Assembly (NCBI RefSeq): GCF_004348335.1
Contig: NZ_SMJW01000022.1
Span: 1-49,876, forward strand
Source of the DNA: Actinomadura bangladeshensis
Lineage (GTDB): Bacteria > Actinomycetota > Actinomycetes > Streptosporangiales > Streptosporangiaceae
DNA length: 49,876 bases
Direction of reading: 5' to 3'
The position numbers were made by a program, and so were the translations under genes. The notes beneath the pieces were generated by a model, which was not told the origin of the DNA, made no database searches, and saw nothing but the letters and a program-made list of their open reading frames with translations. This document shows, one piece after another, positions 47,295 through 49,876 of the stretch (positions within the stretch are counted from its first letter, which is position 1; each line of letters opens with the position of its first letter).

Positions 47295-49361
47295 TCAGCG
47301 GAGGTAGATGAGGCCGTCTATGCCCACCTTGGGGCGGCCGGAGGTGCCGGCCACGACGATCTTGATGGTGTGCTTGCCGCTGGTCGCCCAGGTGCCGCCC
47401 CAGGTGAGCTGGCGGTAGGCGGTGGTCGAGGCGCGGGTGTCGAGGGTGCCGATCTTGGTGCCGTCGACGTAGACGTGGACGGCGCCGAGGTAGGAGGCGC
47501 GCTTGAAGATGAGGCCCGCGGCGCGGCCGGTGAAGGTCCAGCTGGCGCTCGCGCCCTTCGAGCCGCTGTAGAGGCCGCGTCCGCCGTAGTAGGACTTCGT
47601 GGTGGTGAGCTTCCAGGTGCCGGTGCGGCGGGCGGCGCCCTCGCTGATGCCGCCGACGTAGCGGCTGATGGTGCCGGTGCCGGTGTTGCCGGCGGCGTCG
47701 GTGGCGGTCAGCGACCAGGGGGTCGTCGCCGACAGCTTCGCGGACGTCGCCCATTTCGTGGTGGTCGGCGCGAAGGTCTTCGCGGACGGCGAGGTCGCCT
47801 TCACCGACGTCAGGGCGGCGTTGTCGGTGGCCTTCCAGATGAGCGACAGGGGCACCGCGGTGCTGTTCACCGTGCCCTTGCGCAGGACGAGGTTCATGGA
47901 CGAGACGGCGGGACGCGTCGTGTCCGCCACGATCGTGAACGCGGGCGAGGAGGACGTGGTGCCGTCGGCGAAGGTGGCGTGCACCTGGACGGTGTGCGTG
48001 CCGGGGGCGAGGGTCACCGTCGCCGATGACGCGCCGGTCGCGGCCGTCTTGCCGTCCACGGCGACGGTGTAGGTCGCGCCTTCGGACGGCGTCCAGTTCA
48101 GGGTGGCCGTGCTCTTGGTGTAGTACCGGCCGCCGCTCGCCGCCGCACCGGTCACGGTGGCGGCGAGGGCCGGGACGGTGATCTGCTTCGCGGCCGTCCG
48201 GACGGCGGGCAGCGCGTTGTAGAGCTGAACGCCGGGGCACGCGGTCGCGAAGCCGTCGCGGTGGCCGGAGATCGTGTTGAAGACGACCTGCTGCCCGAAC
48301 GGGTACTTGCCGCCCGTGCCGTCGGGGGCGGCGGAGGTCAGGGTCGTCTTCGCGGTGGGGTCGATGCCGGTCAGGCCGAGCTTCCAGGCGGCGATCTTCG
48401 CGACGCCGTCGAGGGCGGCCTTGGTCGGGGCCACGCCGGGCGTGGTGGCGTCGTTCGCGGCGGTGTAGGTGCCGAGGACGGCGATGCCGGTGGTGTCGGT
48501 GTTGAAGCCGTAGGTGTGGGCGCCGTGGACGGGACGCTCCGCGCCCCCGGCGCGTCCCTCGAAGATGGTGCCGCACTTGTCGACCAGGAAGTTGTAGCCG
48601 ATGTCGTCCCAGCCCTGGCTCTTCACGTGGTACAGGAACACCGACCGGATCACCGCCGCCGACTCCGCGCACGTGGCGGAGTTGCCGGTGTCGGTGTGGT
48701 GGACGAACGCCGCCTTCACCGAGGAGTCGTAGGTGGGCGGGTTCCTGACCAGGGACTCGTCGGCGCCCCATCCGGCGCGGGCGACGATGGCCGGTTTCGG
48801 CGCGGTGAGGGGCGTCGTCGCGGCGATCAGCTTCAACCCGGTGCCCGCGTCCGGGCCGGCGGCCCGGGGCTTCGCCGGAGTCGTGCGGTCGGGGTCGATC
48901 AGGTCGACGCGCAGGCCGTCGGGAAGGCGGCGGCCCTGCCCGGCCACCCGCACCTCGACGCCGTTGGACGGGCCGACCCACAGGCCGTTCGTGCCACCGC
49001 GCCCGCCCTCGTCGGGTGCGTCGGCGAGCTGCGGCTCCAGGGCGCGCCATCCCGACCAGCGGCCGGTGCGGGCGTCGCGGGTGCGCAGGCGGACGGTGCC
49101 GCGCAGTTCCTCACGGGGCCGGTTCCAGGTGACGCCCACGAGGCTGAACGGCTCGGTGGTCGCGGCGGGCAGCCCAGCGGTCCGGCCCTTGGACGAGGCG
49201 GCGCCCGGCATGTCCTGGAGTGCGCGGGCGTGCACCCGGCCGTGGCCGGGTCCTACGGCGGCCGAGGTCCGCGCCGTCGACTCCGTGGAGACCGTCCAGG
49301 TCACCGCGCCCGCCACCGCCACGGCGGCGGCCGTCGTCCCGATCAGTGTGCGCTTCAGCAT
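47295..49361 (-). CDS. Secreted peptidoglycan recognition/amidase protein
   Basis: Exported protein of 688 residues with a PGRP/amidase_2 domain that cuts or binds the peptide side chain of peptidoglycan. The signal peptide (1-30) is LKRTLIGTTAAAVAVAGAVT. About residues 75-165 form a beta domain (FSLVGVTWNRPREELRGTVR). The PGRP domain (about 190-385) shows AFVHHTDTGNSATCAESAAV with the first zinc His, DDIGYNFLVDKCGTIFEGRA, HGAHTYGFNTDTTGIAVLGT, and ISGHRDGFATACPGVQLY with the last His and Cys. The rest consists of Ig-like repeats and a final beta sandwich (GTWKLTTTKSYYGGRGLYSG). The zinc ligands look complete, so amidase activity is likely. Confidence 0.93.
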   Translation of the reverse strand: MLKRTLIGTTAAAVAVAGAVTWTVSTESTARTSAAVGPGHGRVHARALQDMPGAASSKGRTAGLPAATTEPFSLVGVTWNRPREELRGTVRLRTRDARTGRWSGWRALEPQLADAPDEGGRGGTNGLWVGPSNGVEVRVAGQGRRLPDGLRVDLIDPDRTTPAKPRAAGPDAGTGLKLIAATTPLTAPKPAIVARAGWGADESLVRNPPTYDSSVKAAFVHHTDTGNSATCAESAAVIRSVFLYHVKSQGWDDIGYNFLVDKCGTIFEGRAGGAERPVHGAHTYGFNTDTTGIAVLGTYTAANDATTPGVAPTKAALDGVAKIAAWKLGLTGIDPTAKTTLTSAAPDGTGGKYPFGQQVVFNTISGHRDGFATACPGVQLYNALPAVRTAAKQITVPALAATVTGAAASGGRYYTKSTATLNWTPSEGATYTVAVDGKTAATGASSATVTLAPGTHTVQVHATFADGTTSSSPAFTIVADTTRPAVSSMNLVLRKGTVNSTAVPLSLIWKATDNAALTSVKATSPSAKTFAPTTTKWATSAKLSATTPWSLTATDAAGNTGTGTISRYVGGISEGAARRTGTWKLTTTKSYYGGRGLYSGSKGASASWTFTGRAAGLIFKRASYLGAVHVYVDGTKIGTLDTRASTTAYRQLTWGGTWATSGKHTIKIVVAGTSGRPKVGIDGLIYLR

Positions 49362-49438
49362 GCCTCTCCGTCCACGGTCGAGCCATGATCAGGGAGCGCT
49401 GCGACCGCGCCAAGTGTCACACATGTCCGGATGGTCGG

Positions 49439-49876
49439 TTATGCCGACTCGCCGATCGTGATCGGCTCGGTGGTGGAGGGGAGCAGGCGCGGTGCCGCGG
49501 CGGCGGCGACCGTCGCGGCCGTGGCCGAGAGGGTCACCACCGTCCAGGCGCCCGGCCCGAGGGGGGTGCAGCCGAAGAACTGGCTGATGCCCGGCGTCTC
49601 GACGATCGCGAACAGGGCGGCGGCCGAGACCGCGCAGGTGGCCAGCAGGAGGGGGCTGTGCCAGCGGGCGATGAGGGTCTGGCCGAGCTGGGCGCCGACC
49701 AGGGCGGCCAGGCCCATCGTGGAGGCGCGGCCGCCCGGGACGATCGTGATGAGCCGGCCGACGTGCCAGGACGCCAGCGCGGCGGCCGCGGTGGCGGTGC
49801 CGCGGACGGCCAGCACCCGTCCCATGTCCTGCCCGGTGAACCCGCGGACGGGGGCGGCGCCGAGCGGGGTCTGCGA
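49439..49876 (-). CDS. Cation P-type ATPase, C-terminus only (partial)
   Basis: The gene enters from the right edge of the window; only the last 145 codons are seen. SQTPLGAAPVRGFTGQD, VVPGGRASTMGLAALVGAQL, GQTLIARWHSPLLLATCAVS and ETPGISQFFGCTPLGPGAW match the final membrane helices of actinobacterial cation-translocating P-type ATPases (CtpI-like), which carry ALVGTQLGQTL and FFGCRPLGP. The catalytic DKTG region lies outside the window, so ion specificity cannot be judged. It is divergent from nothing here: it runs leftward toward the amidase gene with 77 bases between. Confidence 0.75.
   Translation of the reverse strand, partial: SQTPLGAAPVRGFTGQDMGRVLAVRGTATAAAALASWHVGRLITIVPGGRASTMGLAALVGAQLGQTLIARWHSPLLLATCAVSAAALFAIVETPGISQFFGCTPLGPGAWTVVTLSATAATVAAAAAPRLLPSTTEPITIGESA

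Noticed and set aside
47295..48200. CRISPR-like or tandem DNA repeats in the amidase gene
   Set aside because: The similarity is at protein level between Ig-like domains; no regular DNA repeat with constant spacers is seen here or elsewhere in the window.
46879..49050. 723-codon open frame on the minus strand in a different register from the amidase
   Set aside because: His/Arg/Gly-rich shadow of the amidase gene; only its last 127 codons, which start at their own ATG 47262, are a real gene.

Overview
The window is high-GC DNA from an actinomycete, most likely a mycelial member of the Streptosporangiales such as Actinomadura or Thermomonospora. That placement is inferred from GTG starts, ATGA/GTGA gene overlaps, strong third-position GC, a PASTA-less Ser/Thr kinase, a GH6-CBM2 cellulase, a complete SCO2521-SCO2525-type operon and an actinobacterial high-affinity type [NiFe]-hydrogenase cluster. 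No rRNA, tRNA or CRISPR array was found.

Layout. 1-1.5 kb: membrane Ser/Thr kinase. 1.5-9 kb: an eroding accessory region. It holds a frameshifted NTF2-like gene, an intact PIN-domain toxin/antitoxin pair, a LuxR C-terminal scrap and a dying RiPP cluster read right to left: precursor peptide, MvdD-like ATP-grasp ligase, peptide-maturation protein with two frameshifts, and a C39-peptidase ABC exporter. The exporter is split by an intact IS630 element immediately after its catalytic-cysteine motif and also carries a premature TAG. 9-12.7 kb: two tandem secreted alpha/beta hydrolases and a PaaX-family regulator in one overlapping operon. 12.8-17.5 kb: a phosphonate-type ABC importer (PhnD, PhnC, double PhnE) and a cytochrome P450 preceded by 17-bp-period repeats. 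17.8-20.1 kb: secreted GH6-CBM2 cellulase and a CBS-BON protein. 20.1-21.3 kb: debris (kinase fragment, truncated hypothetical gene, duplicated vapC fragment).

21.3-35 kb: the [NiFe]-hydrogenase locus. A rightward operon (PadR regulator, SIS protein, HypC-like protein, SIS protein, HypF) converges on a leftward operon: hypothetical protein, maturation protease, HypA, small subunit, large subunit, NifU-like, DUF5947-like, a 69-aa protein, a 36-aa membrane peptide, HypC, HypD, HypE. HypA, C, D, E and F together build the NiFe(CN)2CO site, and the protease trims the large subunit. HypB is not in the window. A strong repeat array lies upstream of the leftward operon and may be its operator.

35-40.3 kb: F420/NADP-oxidoreductase-like gene, several unknown accessory genes, and remnants including a frameshifted acetyltransferase. 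40.3-45.9 kb: the five-gene SCO2525-SCO2524-SCO2523-SCO2522-SCO2521-type operon (methyltransferase, large unknown protein, ParA/MinD-like protein with a deviant P-loop, two unknown proteins). It is tightly coupled, has a good promoter and no known function, and is the best candidate here for an undescribed system. 45.9-46.9 kb: a degenerate IS630 copy and unresolved debris. 46.9-49.9 kb: small hypothetical protein, a large secreted peptidoglycan-recognition/amidase protein, and the C-terminus of a cation P-type ATPase running off the window.
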